A stretch of DNA of 64,000 bases from Paracoccus laeviglucosivorans. GTDB lineage: Bacteria; Pseudomonadota; Alphaproteobacteria; Rhodobacterales; Rhodobacteraceae. The stretch lies in the NCBI RefSeq assembly GCF_900182695.1, contig NZ_FXTK01000002.1, positions 124,001-188,000 on the forward strand, given 5' to 3'. Below are positions 41,215 through 49,543 of the stretch, piece after piece. A program made the position numbers and the translations under genes. A model generated the notes under the pieces. The model was not told the origin of the DNA, searched no databases, and saw only the letters and a list, made by a program, of their open reading frames with translations. Positions within the stretch are counted from its first letter, which is position 1, and each line of letters begins with the position of its first letter.

Positions 41215-42146
41215 GCCAGCCCCATCCGCGCCATCAGCGCGGCCCCGCGCGCACCGGAACTGTCGCCATGCACCGCGCGGCGAATGGCGGGCAGCCGCGC
41301 ATCGCCCAGCCGCAGCCGTTGCAGCGATGCCGACAGCCGCTCGGGCAGACAGGCGATGTTGGAGAGCCCGCCGCCCAGCACGATCACCTCGGGGTCCAGC
41401 ATCAACTGCGCCGCGTAAAGCATCTCTCCGGCCAGATCGGCCCAGATCTCCATGACCCGCGCGGCCCCGGCGTCTTCGCCCGCGCGCGCGGCGACCCGGC
41501 CCGGATCGGGGTCGGACAAGCCCGCCCATTCCGCGATCCGCCGCAGCCCCGTCCCCGAGACGTAGTTTTCATGGCATCCGTCCCGCCCGCAGCCACAGCG
41601 CCACAAGGGCAGCCCATGTCGCGCCAGCGCCCGGCCCGGCATCCCCAGATGCCCGATCTCGACCGAGATGCCGGCATGACGCGGTGGAACGCGCCCGTCC
41701 AGCACAAGGCCCGCGCCGACCCCCGTGCCCATGACCAGACCCATGACGGACCGCGCCCCGTCACCTGCGCCGCCATGCGCCTCGGACCAGGCAAAGGCCG
41801 TGCAATCATTGACCATCGGCAACGGGCGCCCCAGCGCGGCGGTCAGCTCGGCCCCCAGATTGCGGCCGGTGACCGGGATATTCGACGCGGTGGCGATCCC
41901 CGTCACCGGATCGATCAGCCCGGCGATCGAGATGGCGACCGGCAGGTTTGCCGCACCCGCCTGCGCCTCAAGCCAGCGCACCTGCCCGACCAGCGCCACC
42001 ATGAAAGCCGCGAAATCCTCGCGCGGGGTCGCGACACGGTGCAGGTCCAGCGGCGCCATCGCAGCGTCGAACAGCCGCGCCTCGATCTTGGTGCCGCCCA
42101 GATCGATTGCCCCGCACAGCGTTCCCGCCATTCCGTCCTGCCGCAT
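41208..42146 (-). CDS. nagK: N-acetylglucosamine kinase, ROK family
   Basis: 312 residues from the ATG at 42146, with AAGGGG eight bases upstream; an in-frame ATG at 42188 lacks this. ROK features: DLGGTKIEARLFD (ATP phosphate-binding), SIAGLIDPVTG, VNDCTAFAWSE, GTGVGAG and the zinc-binding CGCGRDGCHE cluster. It most likely phosphorylates N-acetylglucosamine to the NagA substrate. ROK sugar kinases with other hexose preferences are the alternative; the coupled nagA gene favours this reading. Confidence 0.85.
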   Translation of the reverse strand: MRQDGMAGTLCGAIDLGGTKIEARLFDAAMAPLDLHRVATPREDFAAFMVALVGQVRWLEAQAGAANLPVAISIAGLIDPVTGIATASNIPVTGRNLGAELTAALGRPLPMVNDCTAFAWSEAHGGAGDGARSVMGLVMGTGVGAGLVLDGRVPPRHAGISVEIGHLGMPGRALARHGLPLWRCGCGRDGCHENYVSGTGLRRIAEWAGLSDPDPGRVAARAGEDAGAARVMEIWADLAGEMLYAAQLMLDPEVIVLGGGLSNIACLPERLSASLQRLRLGDARLPAIRRAVHGDSSGARGAALMARMGLAC

Positions 42147-42197
42147 CGCTTGCCCCTTAACTTTGCCCGCAGACATAGGCCGGATCACCGCCCGCCG

Positions 42198-43199
42198 CTA
42201 GCCGCCCGCCGTCCAAAGGCGGAAACGCCTTGCGCCGGTGATTTCACGGATCAGACCCATCGACTGCATCCGGGCCAGCAGACGTTCGGCGGTGTCGCGG
42301 CTGGTGGCGGTCGCCTCCTCTACCATGGCGGTGGTCATCAGGGGATGGGCGGCCAGGGCCGCGATCACGCGGGCGGGGTTGTCGCCCTTGATCCCGGCCA
42401 CTGCATCCCGCGCGCGGATCGCCCAATCGGCAATGCGGCGCAATTCGCGCCGCGCATCCGTCGCGCCTTGCTCCACCGCCTGCAACTGCCGCTGAACCCG
42501 AGGCAGCGCGGCCCCTCCGTCGATCCAGACCGACCGCCCGTGGCGTCCCAGCGGCACGAAGCGCAGCACCTCGCAGCCCTCGGCCATATCGCGCGCGGTC
42601 CAGCAGGCAGGCTCGACCAGACATTCGGGGGCCGACAAATCGCACAGGCGCCAGGCCGCGCGCAGCGCGGGGGCGCGCGCAGCGGGCTCGATGCCCGCAA
42701 GCGCGCCAGCCGCCGCGTGAAATTCCGCAGCCCCGGCATCGAAAGCCTCGCCCACAGGACGCGCGGCCAGCGGCTCGGCCAGCCCGATACCATCGCTGCG
42801 GTAAAGCCCCAGAAAGCCGCGCAGATCCGACAGCGTCCCCTGCCCCTCCAGCCGCCGCAGGCCCCAGCGTGCCAGCCGCATCGCCTCAAGATCGGTGCCC
42901 GCGCGACCCTCCATCACGTCTCGACCGATCTCCTCGCGGCGCAGGGGCGTGCCCTGGGCCCAAAGCATCGCCTCCAGTTCGATCAGCGCCAGCCGCCGGG
43001 TCGCGCCGTCCCGCGCATCCGGGGCCAGCGCCGCGATCGTTGCGTCCAGCCGCCCCACAGCGGCGGCCGCGCGCGCCAACGGCCCCGCCGCGTCGCGCTG
43101 TGCGGCCAGCCAATCCTGCGGCCCCAGCATCGGCGGGGCAAAACCTTCGTCGTCGTCCAGCGGGCGAAAGGCATCGGCGGGGGGAATCGTCTGGCTCAT
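42198..43199 (-). CDS. DUF1612/helix-turn-helix-type protein (RHE_PE00001-like)
   Basis: 333 residues without signal peptide or membrane helix. The N-terminal part (LDATIAALAPD, LIELEAMLWAQGTPLRREEI) and a C-terminal helix-turn-helix (TTAMVEEATATSRDTAERLLARMQSMGLIREITG, about residues 288-321, then RRFRLWTAG) resemble the DUF1612 family often carried by rhizobial and rhodobacterial plasmids. The function of that family is not known; the ending suggests DNA binding. It lies 51 bases upstream of nagK on the same strand but need not be co-regulated. The family match is from memory of the pattern and is not certain. Confidence 0.55.
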   Translation of the reverse strand: MSQTIPPADAFRPLDDDEGFAPPMLGPQDWLAAQRDAAGPLARAAAAVGRLDATIAALAPDARDGATRRLALIELEAMLWAQGTPLRREEIGRDVMEGRAGTDLEAMRLARWGLRRLEGQGTLSDLRGFLGLYRSDGIGLAEPLAARPVGEAFDAGAAEFHAAAGALAGIEPAARAPALRAAWRLCDLSAPECLVEPACWTARDMAEGCEVLRFVPLGRHGRSVWIDGGAALPRVQRQLQAVEQGATDARRELRRIADWAIRARDAVAGIKGDNPARVIAALAAHPLMTTAMVEEATATSRDTAERLLARMQSMGLIREITGARRFRLWTAGG

Positions 43200-43262
43200 T
43201 GCGCGATCCTAGCGCCGATGCTCGCTCCTTGCATCCCGGAGACGCGGAAATACTTCGCCCGC

Positions 43263-44234
43263 TCAATAGGTCACGGTGACCACCACCGTATCTGCATAGG
43301 TTCCGGGCGGCGGCGTGGTCTGCGCAGGCACGCGCCCAAAGATCGTATAGTTCTGCGTGGCCCCTGTCCCGGTGCCCGCCGCCGTCAACCCATCCGCCAG
43401 CAGACCCCATGTCTGACTGCGCCCCGAGTTGCGGTAAAGCTGATATGCGATGCGCCGGCCCGTCAGGCTTTGCATATGGCGATCGTTCACATTGGTCCCA
43501 TGCAGGCCATATCCGATGCCGACCTGATAGCTGGACCCGCTGGTGCAGGTGACGCGCATCGCGCTTGCGCCATTGACCGCCTGATCCAGAAAGCCGGTCG
43601 TTCCGAAATTCAGATCGTCCGCAACGACCCGGCAATTGGCCGAGACCAACGCCTGCACGTTGAAGCTGAAACTTGCAGTGCGGTTGGTGCAGATCAGCAG
43701 CAGGCTGCATGTGCGGTAATCGACCCGCACATCCAGCGGATTGCGCGTAAAGCTTGACAGATAATTCCCCGGCAGCGCCGTGTTCTGCCCGGCAGGCACG
43801 CGGCCATAGATCGGCACATTGACCCCGGTCGTGGTCAAAAGGCTCAGCACGCCGCTGCCCGTCAGTTGCAGCGAACTGCCGCCATGCGTCCCGTAAGTGC
43901 CGCCAAAGACCGTGGTGCGACCGGCATTCTGATACAGATCGTAATTCAACCCGGTTGCAGTGCCCGTCATCCGCCGCAGACTGCCGCTGACCCCGCCAGA
44001 TCCGTCGCCCAGATGGATGCGCATGTCGATGCTGGACAAAAGGTCCAGAAACGCCGTGCAACTGATGGCGATATTGCCCGCCGCATCCTTGGGCGAGCTT
44101 CCCAGCACATCGACCGCGCCGAAGTTCACCCCCGTCGCGCTGAAGGTGCAGCTTTGCGCCCGCGCCTCGCCGCCCCAGAACATGACGAACAAGCCCAGCG
44201 TCAGGATAAGGCGCATCATGGATTTCAGGATCAT
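43263..44234 (-). CDS. Csu-type pilus tip protein with two spore-coat-U (SCPU) domains
   Basis: 323 residues: signal peptide ending at GGEARAQ, then two SCPU domains in tandem (about residues 27-160 and 180-323), each starting with a Cys-containing strand (SCTFSATGVNFG, NCRVVADDLNFG) and ending in an IYGRVPAGQ/IFGRVPAQ block. The C-terminus GTYADTVVVTVTY is nearly the same as that of the small pilin at 47407. Two-domain proteins of this kind are tip adhesins (CsuE) in Acinetobacter. It is the last gene of the operon and overlaps the usher (ATGA). Confidence 0.85.
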   Translation of the reverse strand: MILKSMMRLILTLGLFVMFWGGEARAQSCTFSATGVNFGAVDVLGSSPKDAAGNIAISCTAFLDLLSSIDMRIHLGDGSGGVSGSLRRMTGTATGLNYDLYQNAGRTTVFGGTYGTHGGSSLQLTGSGVLSLLTTTGVNVPIYGRVPAGQNTALPGNYLSSFTRNPLDVRVDYRTCSLLLICTNRTASFSFNVQALVSANCRVVADDLNFGTTGFLDQAVNGASAMRVTCTSGSSYQVGIGYGLHGTNVNDRHMQSLTGRRIAYQLYRNSGRSQTWGLLADGLTAAGTGTGATQNYTIFGRVPAQTTPPPGTYADTVVVTVTY

Positions 44235-46708
44235 TGGCAGATCACTCCGCGAATTTCGGTGATGGTTCCCGGCTCGTCGGCATAGTCGAAATTCGCCGTG
44301 CAGGCCCGCCCGTCGGGATAGCTGACCGCAACCTGATTGCGGGGTTGCAGACCAAGCGCAAAGACCTCGCCATCGAACCCGACCAGCGTGTTTTCGTCCA
44401 CCCCGTTAACCAGCACGCGCCCGCCCACCTCCAGCGGCGTGCCGTCGGGGTTCAGCAATTCGATGACGCCTTCCTGCGCGCTGCCTTCGACCCCGAAATC
44501 GACCTTGGCGCCCGCGTGATGGGCGGGGCGCACGATTTCCTCGGTCGTGCCGACGGCGGCATCCAGCGGCAGGTTCATCGGGTCGATCGCGATCGTGTTC
44601 GCGTCATAGGCCCGCAGGTCCGGCACCAGCATCTTGCCCGAACGGCCCGTCTTGCCGATGGGGCGGTTCTCAGCCATGACCTCGACCCCCGGCGCACCGG
44701 CATCGACCACGGCGAAGGCATCGTCGATCCGGCGCGACAGGAACACCCCGCCCCCCGCTGCCACGACCGAGCCGTCCAGCCGCAGCCCCGCGCTGCTGCT
44801 TTTATCCGACAGACGCGCGCCCACCTCGACCCGGCCCAGCGTGCCGTCGCGCGCGATGCTGCCCTGCAGGTTCGCACCCTCGCCATGATCGGCCTGCACG
44901 CGCCATTCCCAGCCGGGGATACGATCCTCGGACCGCCCGCTGGCCGAGACGTATTGCCGCAACCGCCCGTCGCGCCGTTCGGCCAGCACGCTGACATCGC
45001 GCCGCCGCCCCAAGGGGACATAGACCTGCGCACCCACCACCGTATCGCTATATTCGCCGCGCAGCGACATGGCCGTGACCGTCAGGCTGCTGTCGCCCCA
45101 GATCTGCTGACTATAGGCTGCGCCGAAACTGGTTTCATCCGGCGCGCCGCGATAGCTGGCATCGGACCAGAAGACGCTGGCGCTGTTGCCCCAGCCCGGT
45201 CCCAGCGGCATGGAAAATGACATCTGCGCGATATGCTTGGGAAATTCGTCCAGTTCGTCCTCGACCAGTTCCGCATCCGCCGTGACCGAGGCGACATCGG
45301 CAAATCGCCCACTGCTTTGCGTCACCCGCGCCGAGAATTGCGTCCGCCCAAGGCTAAGCTGGGTCGAGGCATCGACCAGACGCCCGTCGCCATGCCGGTC
45401 CGACCGGCTTTGCGCAAAGCTCAGGCTGGCCGTGCCCCAATGGCCCACGCCGAATGTCGCGCCCAGCCCGCCCATGGTCAGATCCTTGCCCCCCTCGGCA
45501 TGGGCCATCAGCGTCAAGCGGTTGGTGACGCCCACGCGCAGCGTGCCCACACCATAAACATCCGGGGCATAGCGGTCGCTGTCGGACCCGATCCCCAGCC
45601 GCGGCCGCCCGGCGGACAGCGCGAAATCGACCGTGCCGGGCCGCAGCAGTTCGTCCGACACCAGAAACGGCAGGTTCATCACCGTCTCACGTCCGGTCAC
45701 GTCGCGCACGACCACCCGCGCCACACCCGAGCCGGTGGAAAACGGCAGGTCGTTGATCGCAAACGGCCCCTCGGGCACCTCGCCGGCATAGGTGCGGATG
45801 GAATTGGAATAGACCTCGACGCTTGAGGGCAGCGCGGCGCTCCCCTCGAACCCCGGCAGGGGCAGCGTGACCAGATCGGGGCGCAGGCCGAAATTGCGTT
45901 CGACCATCACGCCGCCCAGCCGGACGGGACGCGACCAGCCCGGCCCGCGCGTGGCGATGTCGCCAAGCTGCACCTGCATCCGCCGCCCCGGAAACGCGCT
46001 GCGCCAATAGGTGTCCAGCCGCCGGTATCGGTAATCCCGCCCCTGATCCTGATAGACCAGAAACCCATGCGTCAGCGCCCCCAATGGCATGAAGATACGC
46101 GCATCGAAACTGCCGGAATTGGTCCGCTCGATCTCGCCGCCGCTGGCGCGATACCCCTCAAAGCTAAGGCCGTAGTTCAGCACCAGCCCGTAGCCGTGAT
46201 CGACTTGCGGCGCGACGGGCTGGCCGTCTTCGTCCAGCATCCCATCCGCGCCCCCTGCCCCGTCCAGCATATGCGGCGCCAGCAATTCATCGGGGACGAT
46301 GAAGCGGATGGTCTGCTCGGGCTCGATCAGGCGCCAGCCAAGGCCGGGGATCTGATCCAGCCGCACCTCGCCGCTGGTCGCGGCCCCATCGGGCAGCACG
46401 CCGCTATTGCGCAATTCCTGAGCGTCGGCGGACAGCACACCGTCGCCCAGATCGGTAAAGCGGGTGATCAGGTTCATCGGGCGACCGTTGACGAATACCT
46501 CAAGGTAAAGGTCGCGCCCGCCCTCTGGTCCCGCGGAAGCCGTCCCCCCGGCCACCGGGATCGCGGCCAGTTCCGCCGGACCAAGCGCGGGCGGCGGCGG
46601 AATGTCCTGCGCCATGGCGGGAACGGACGGGGCAAGCAGCGCCCCGGCTAACAGCACGCAAGCGGCGCGGCGTCGTCGGCGCCCCGGCCTATCGACCGAC
46701 CCGCGCAT
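44231..46708 (-). CDS. Outer-membrane usher protein of the Csu (archaic) chaperone-usher pilus
   Basis: 825 residues from the ATG at 46708; the extra in-frame residues further upstream lie inside the chaperone gene. The basic N-terminus (RRRRRAACVLLAGALLAPSVPAMAQ) is a signal peptide. It is followed by an N-terminal periplasmic domain (YLEVFVNGRP), a 24-stranded beta-barrel with plug, and a C-terminal domain ending in Cys-containing RACTANFDYADEPGTITEIRGVIC. The usher is the pore that assembles SCPU pilins delivered by the chaperone. It overlaps the chaperone stop by 20 bases. CsuD is the Acinetobacter counterpart. Confidence 0.9.
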   Translation of the reverse strand: MRGSVDRPGRRRRRAACVLLAGALLAPSVPAMAQDIPPPPALGPAELAAIPVAGGTASAGPEGGRDLYLEVFVNGRPMNLITRFTDLGDGVLSADAQELRNSGVLPDGAATSGEVRLDQIPGLGWRLIEPEQTIRFIVPDELLAPHMLDGAGGADGMLDEDGQPVAPQVDHGYGLVLNYGLSFEGYRASGGEIERTNSGSFDARIFMPLGALTHGFLVYQDQGRDYRYRRLDTYWRSAFPGRRMQVQLGDIATRGPGWSRPVRLGGVMVERNFGLRPDLVTLPLPGFEGSAALPSSVEVYSNSIRTYAGEVPEGPFAINDLPFSTGSGVARVVVRDVTGRETVMNLPFLVSDELLRPGTVDFALSAGRPRLGIGSDSDRYAPDVYGVGTLRVGVTNRLTLMAHAEGGKDLTMGGLGATFGVGHWGTASLSFAQSRSDRHGDGRLVDASTQLSLGRTQFSARVTQSSGRFADVASVTADAELVEDELDEFPKHIAQMSFSMPLGPGWGNSASVFWSDASYRGAPDETSFGAAYSQQIWGDSSLTVTAMSLRGEYSDTVVGAQVYVPLGRRRDVSVLAERRDGRLRQYVSASGRSEDRIPGWEWRVQADHGEGANLQGSIARDGTLGRVEVGARLSDKSSSAGLRLDGSVVAAGGGVFLSRRIDDAFAVVDAGAPGVEVMAENRPIGKTGRSGKMLVPDLRAYDANTIAIDPMNLPLDAAVGTTEEIVRPAHHAGAKVDFGVEGSAQEGVIELLNPDGTPLEVGGRVLVNGVDENTLVGFDGEVFALGLQPRNQVAVSYPDGRACTANFDYADEPGTITEIRGVICQ

Positions 46709-47390
46709 CAAGCGCCCCGAAATTCGTCGCCGCCCGCAGCCGCGCACCATTGCCGACCCGACCCGCAGGGGCCACCGGCCATTGCATCGTCGATCCGCCC
46801 AGCACATAGCCCACCAGACCGGGCTGGCGCACCGGACCCAATTGCACATCGGCCAGCCGCAGCCGCGTGTCGCCCCGGTTCTGTGCAACCAGCCACGCTG
46901 CGCCGCCGGAATTGCGCACCGCAAAGGACACATCGGGATTGCGCGCGCCCCGCCCGACAAAGAACACCGGGATGCGCAGCTCGGACGCAAATGCGACCGA
47001 GCCGCTGCGCCTGCGGCTTTGATCCGGCACCTCGTTGACGATGACGCGATACGCCTCCTCGCCGCGCACGGCGGATTTCGACGTGCGCACGACGCGGATG
47101 ATCTGCGTTGCCCCCGGCGGCAGACGCACGGCGGGCGGGCTGACGACGACGGCATTGGTGCGCTGCAACGCCTCGCGCCCGCCATACTGCGTCCAGCGAA
47201 AGGCGCGGGACTGCACGGTCACGGGCTCGCGTCCTTCGTTGCGGATCGTCAGCGTGGTCGCGGCCCCCGGTGCGGGCACTTCCAGCGTGACGGGCGATAC
47301 CCGCAAGCCCTGTGCCATGCCCACCCCCGGCAAGGCTATCGCCAGCGCAAGCGCCAGAACCCCGCGTCGCAGCATATCGCGCATGTCCAT
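46689..47390 (-). CDS. Periplasmic pilus chaperone (Csu/PapD-like)
   Basis: 233 residues: signal peptide (ALALAIALPGVGMAQ), then two Ig-like domains. The first has LRVSPVTLEVPAPGAATTLTIRNEG and the conserved Arg/Lys-rich site around AYRVIVNEVP; the second starts near IPVFFVGRG. Chaperones of this type complete the fold of SCPU pilins by donating a strand and carry them to the usher. It corresponds to CsuC by order. The first start MDMRDM could also be the internal ATG at residue 3 or 6. Confidence 0.88.
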   Translation of the reverse strand: MDMRDMLRRGVLALALAIALPGVGMAQGLRVSPVTLEVPAPGAATTLTIRNEGREPVTVQSRAFRWTQYGGREALQRTNAVVVSPPAVRLPPGATQIIRVVRTSKSAVRGEEAYRVIVNEVPDQSRRRSGSVAFASELRIPVFFVGRGARNPDVSFAVRNSGGAAWLVAQNRGDTRLRLADVQLGPVRQPGLVGYVLGGSTMQWPVAPAGRVGNGARLRAATNFGALDARVGR

Positions 47391-47406
47391 CCCTCCCCGC
47401 GTGTTT

Positions 47407-47904
47407 TCAGTATGTCACCGTGACCGTCACCGTATCGGTATAGGTGCCCGGCGCAGGCGTGGTCTGGGCAATGACGCGGCCATAGACGGTAAAGCTTTGC
47501 GTCGTCCCCGTCCCGGTCGAGGTGACGGTATCCGTGCCCACCGCATCGCCCCAGTTCGTGGTGCGCCCGGCATTCTGGAACATCTGATAGGCGATCGTGG
47601 TCGCCCCCGGTCCGGTCATCTGGCGCGTCGCGGTCGTGCCCCCTGCCCCGGTCCCTTCGTTCAGCCCAATATCGAAAGGCGTCGATTCCGTGCAGGCCAC
47701 CTCAAGATCGGCCGAGGCATCGACATCGCCGCTAAGCACACCGGCACTGCCGAAATCCAGCGTTTCGGTCGAAACAATCTCGCATTCCGCCGCGATGGTG
47801 ATCTGCACGTCAAAAGTGTCCGTCGCCGTCTGGGCCGAGGCCACAAGCGGCAGGATGGCCAGCAAGGTCGTGGCGGCCGGACGCATAAGCTTTGAAATGG
47901 TCAT
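47407..47904 (-). CDS. Spore-coat-U domain pilin, probable major subunit (CsuA/B-like)
   Basis: 165 residues: signal peptide ending near LVASAQ, followed by one SCPU domain starting with the N-terminal donor strand (TDTFDVQITIAAECEIVS) and ending in FTVYGRVIAQTTPAPGTYTDTVTVTVTY at the C-terminus. Two cysteines (in AECEI and EVACTE) can form the disulfide of the family. It is the first gene of the operon and thus probably the main pilus subunit. A promoter is proposed at 47984-48013. Confidence 0.85.
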   Translation of the reverse strand: MTISKLMRPAATTLLAILPLVASAQTATDTFDVQITIAAECEIVSTETLDFGSAGVLSGDVDASADLEVACTESTPFDIGLNEGTGAGGTTATRQMTGPGATTIAYQMFQNAGRTTNWGDAVGTDTVTSTGTGTTQSFTVYGRVIAQTTPAPGTYTDTVTVTVTY

Positions 47905-47983
47905 TTCGCAATTCCCTTAACAATACGCGCTGATTGGTCCAGGTCGCGACCGCTCGCGGCCCGTTCTTCTTGTAGTTGTGTTA

Positions 47984-48013
47984 AGGATAGTTAATGAAAT
48001 TTTGCCCGGTCAA
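47984..48013 (-). promoter_or_regulatory. Possible sigma-70 promoter of the Csu-type pilus operon
   Basis: On the minus strand, TTGACC (48013-48008), an 18-base spacer and TATCCT (47989-47984) lie about 80 bases upstream of the ATG at 47904. The boxes match five and four of six consensus bases. Confidence 0.4.
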
Positions 48014-48281
48014 CTTCGATTTTGGTTCGCGGCCCATGAAAGTTGCACCAGCAGTCGCAGCTAATTCGTCCGCATTCTGCGTGGGTTATAGGCAAGCATT
48101 AACAATTTCGTGAGGAAATATCGTTAGTTTTCAGACCCATGCATCCACAACCACAGCAGGATTTTTGTTCTGGTATTGTTCTTACGTGAACGATCTGCGT
48201 TGCCGCTTAACCACATGATCGGAATGCAAAAAACTTCCGGGCGATTACTTAATCTCGAAGCTTGACGGTAGGATTAAACCG

Positions 48282-48293
48282 AACCGATCGGTT
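48282..48293. repeat. Palindrome AACCGATCGGTT
   Basis: A perfect twelve-base palindrome, preceded by AAACCG, in the middle of the pilus-parB gap. It may be a regulator-binding site (TetR-type operators look similar); no candidate protein is adjacent. Confidence 0.3.
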
Positions 48294-48375
48294 TGGCGAT
48301 TCGCCTTTTACAGAATGCGATAGCCTAATCCGTTAAGCCGCCACATTTTATCCGTAATAACACACGATTATGCGG

Positions 48376-48406
48376 ACAAGAAAAGGCCGCGCCCGATAGC
48401 GCGGCC
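48376..48406 (-). terminator. Rho-independent terminator after parB
   Basis: Read on the minus strand, GGCCGCGC, a six-base loop and GCGCGGCC (48406-48385) are followed by TTTTCTTG. It lies 21 bases beyond the parB stop, after the palindrome at 48411-48426. Confidence 0.85.
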
Positions 48407-48410
48407 CGAC

Positions 48411-48426
48411 CTTCCCCGTGGGGAAG
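48411..48426. repeat. Partition-type palindrome, copy 1 (downstream of parB)
   Basis: CTTCCCCGTGGGGAAG: two perfect seven-base arms around two central bases. It lies between the parB stop codon and the parB terminator. The same arms recur at 49472, 49849 and 50640. Confidence 0.75.
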
Positions 48427-48427
48427 A

Positions 48428-49543
48428 TTACTCAAGGTTCTCCAGCATTGCCCGGACCGCGGCTTCCAGCTTACGGCGGTCGATGGCGGAAAAATCGCGC
48501 GGCAGCCTGATCTCCAGCCGTCCATTCGCAGCAGTGCATTTCGCACTGCCTTGCGGGCGCTGGATCTGGAACGTCGTACGTGCCTTGCCTGACGGCGGCG
48601 GCGCTGTCTTGACTGCAGGCGCCGCGTTGCTCGCCGCTTCTTCGCCCTGCCCCGCAAAGCGGCGCAGCACATCCAGTTCATCCTTGATGCTGCGGGTGTC
48701 CCAGTCTTTGAACTCGGCCCGGATCGCTGCCGCCAGACCCGGAACCTCATCCAGCTTCTGGGACAAGGCCAGCCCAAGGGCGCGCGGCACTTCGGCGGCA
48801 TAAAGCAGCGTCTCGCCCAAAGCCTCGACCAGCCGGATGAAGCTGCGGATGTAGCTGCGCTTCTGATAGCCCGCCGATTTGAACAGGATCGCGACCGCCT
48901 TCTCGGGGTCGTTCTCCTCGGTCAGCGGGTCCATGGCGTAATGCAGCGCAAGTTGCGCCATCTCGGCGAATGAGATGTCCTTACGGACCAGATTCTCATC
49001 CACCATGCGCCGATACAGGCGCTCAAGCTCATCGCCTCGTGCCGCAATGCCAGCCGGGATGCGTCCCCACGCCTCGGTGTCGCCCGTCTCCTCCAGCAGT
49101 GCGCGATAGGCGGAAAGCCTGCGCCAGCCCTGGATCAACTCATAGCGTCCCTCGCCCGCAGGTTCGACCCGGATCGGGTTCGACAGCCCGATCTCGCGGA
49201 TCGACTCGACCAGTTCGGCAAGCTCGTAATCCGGTCCGGGCTTGCGGTCGCGGATCAGCTTTTGGGTGTCGATCGCGTCCAGCGGGATCAGGTCTGTGAT
49301 CAGCCCGGCGCGCTTCAGTCGCACGTGTTCCTGCGCCAGCGCGTCATTCTCGGCCCGGATCTGCGCCTCAAGCTTGGCGCGCTCGCGGCTGGACTCGGCG
49401 GCTTCGCTGATCGCGGTCGCCATAGGTCCGCGGCGTTGTTCGCGCGCAGGCTCTGGCTCGGGCGGCTCGGGCTTCCCCGCGGGGAAGGTTACGGGCTGCT
49501 CGTCTGGCATATCTATATCGAACATCCGTCGCTTGCGGCTCAT
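48428..49543 (-). CDS. parB: Plasmid partition protein ParB
   Basis: 371 residues. A ParB/Sulfiredoxin-like N-terminal domain (LIPLDAIDTQKLIRDRK, LVESIREIGLSNPIRVEP, YELIQGWRRLSAYRAL at about residues 86-150) is followed by the helix-turn-helix KorB-like region (LYRRMVDENLVRKDISFAEMAQLALHY) and a basic C-terminal end. ParB binds centromere-like parS sites and spreads, guiding the replicon with ParA. The N-terminus is charged and Pro-rich. Its ATG overlaps the parA stop (ATGA). Two copies of the palindrome are in or next to this gene (49472-49487, 48411-48426), and they are candidate binding sites. Confidence 0.93.
   Translation of the reverse strand: MSRKRRMFDIDMPDEQPVTFPAGKPEPPEPEPAREQRRGPMATAISEAAESSRERAKLEAQIRAENDALAQEHVRLKRAGLITDLIPLDAIDTQKLIRDRKPGPDYELAELVESIREIGLSNPIRVEPAGEGRYELIQGWRRLSAYRALLEETGDTEAWGRIPAGIAARGDELERLYRRMVDENLVRKDISFAEMAQLALHYAMDPLTEENDPEKAVAILFKSAGYQKRSYIRSFIRLVEALGETLLYAAEVPRALGLALSQKLDEVPGLAAAIRAEFKDWDTRSIKDELDVLRRFAGQGEEAASNAAPAVKTAPPPSGKARTTFQIQRPQGSAKCTAANGRLEIRLPRDFSAIDRRKLEAAVRAMLENLE
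49472..49487. repeat. Partition-type palindrome, copy 2 (inside parB, near its start)
   Basis: CTTCCCCGCGGGGAAG within codons 19-24 of parB, read there as TTC-CCC-GCG-GGG-AAG (FPAGK). The bases that flank it on the minus strand are AAC and CCC. Confidence 0.75.

Larger units (their letters stand above)
47905..48427. other. 523-base intergenic region between the pilus operon and parB
   Basis: No gene is evident. The stretch is richer in A+T than its surroundings. It contains a probable promoter for the pilus operon (47984-48013), a perfect palindrome AACCGATCGGTT (48282-48293), and, at its right end, the parB terminator and the first partition-type palindrome (48411-48426). The centre (48030-48270) shows short A/T runs only. 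Confidence 0.6.

Noticed and set aside
41130..43757. 875-codon plus-strand frame over nagK and the DUF1612-like gene
   Set aside because: Arg/Pro/His-rich shadow of well-supported minus-strand genes.
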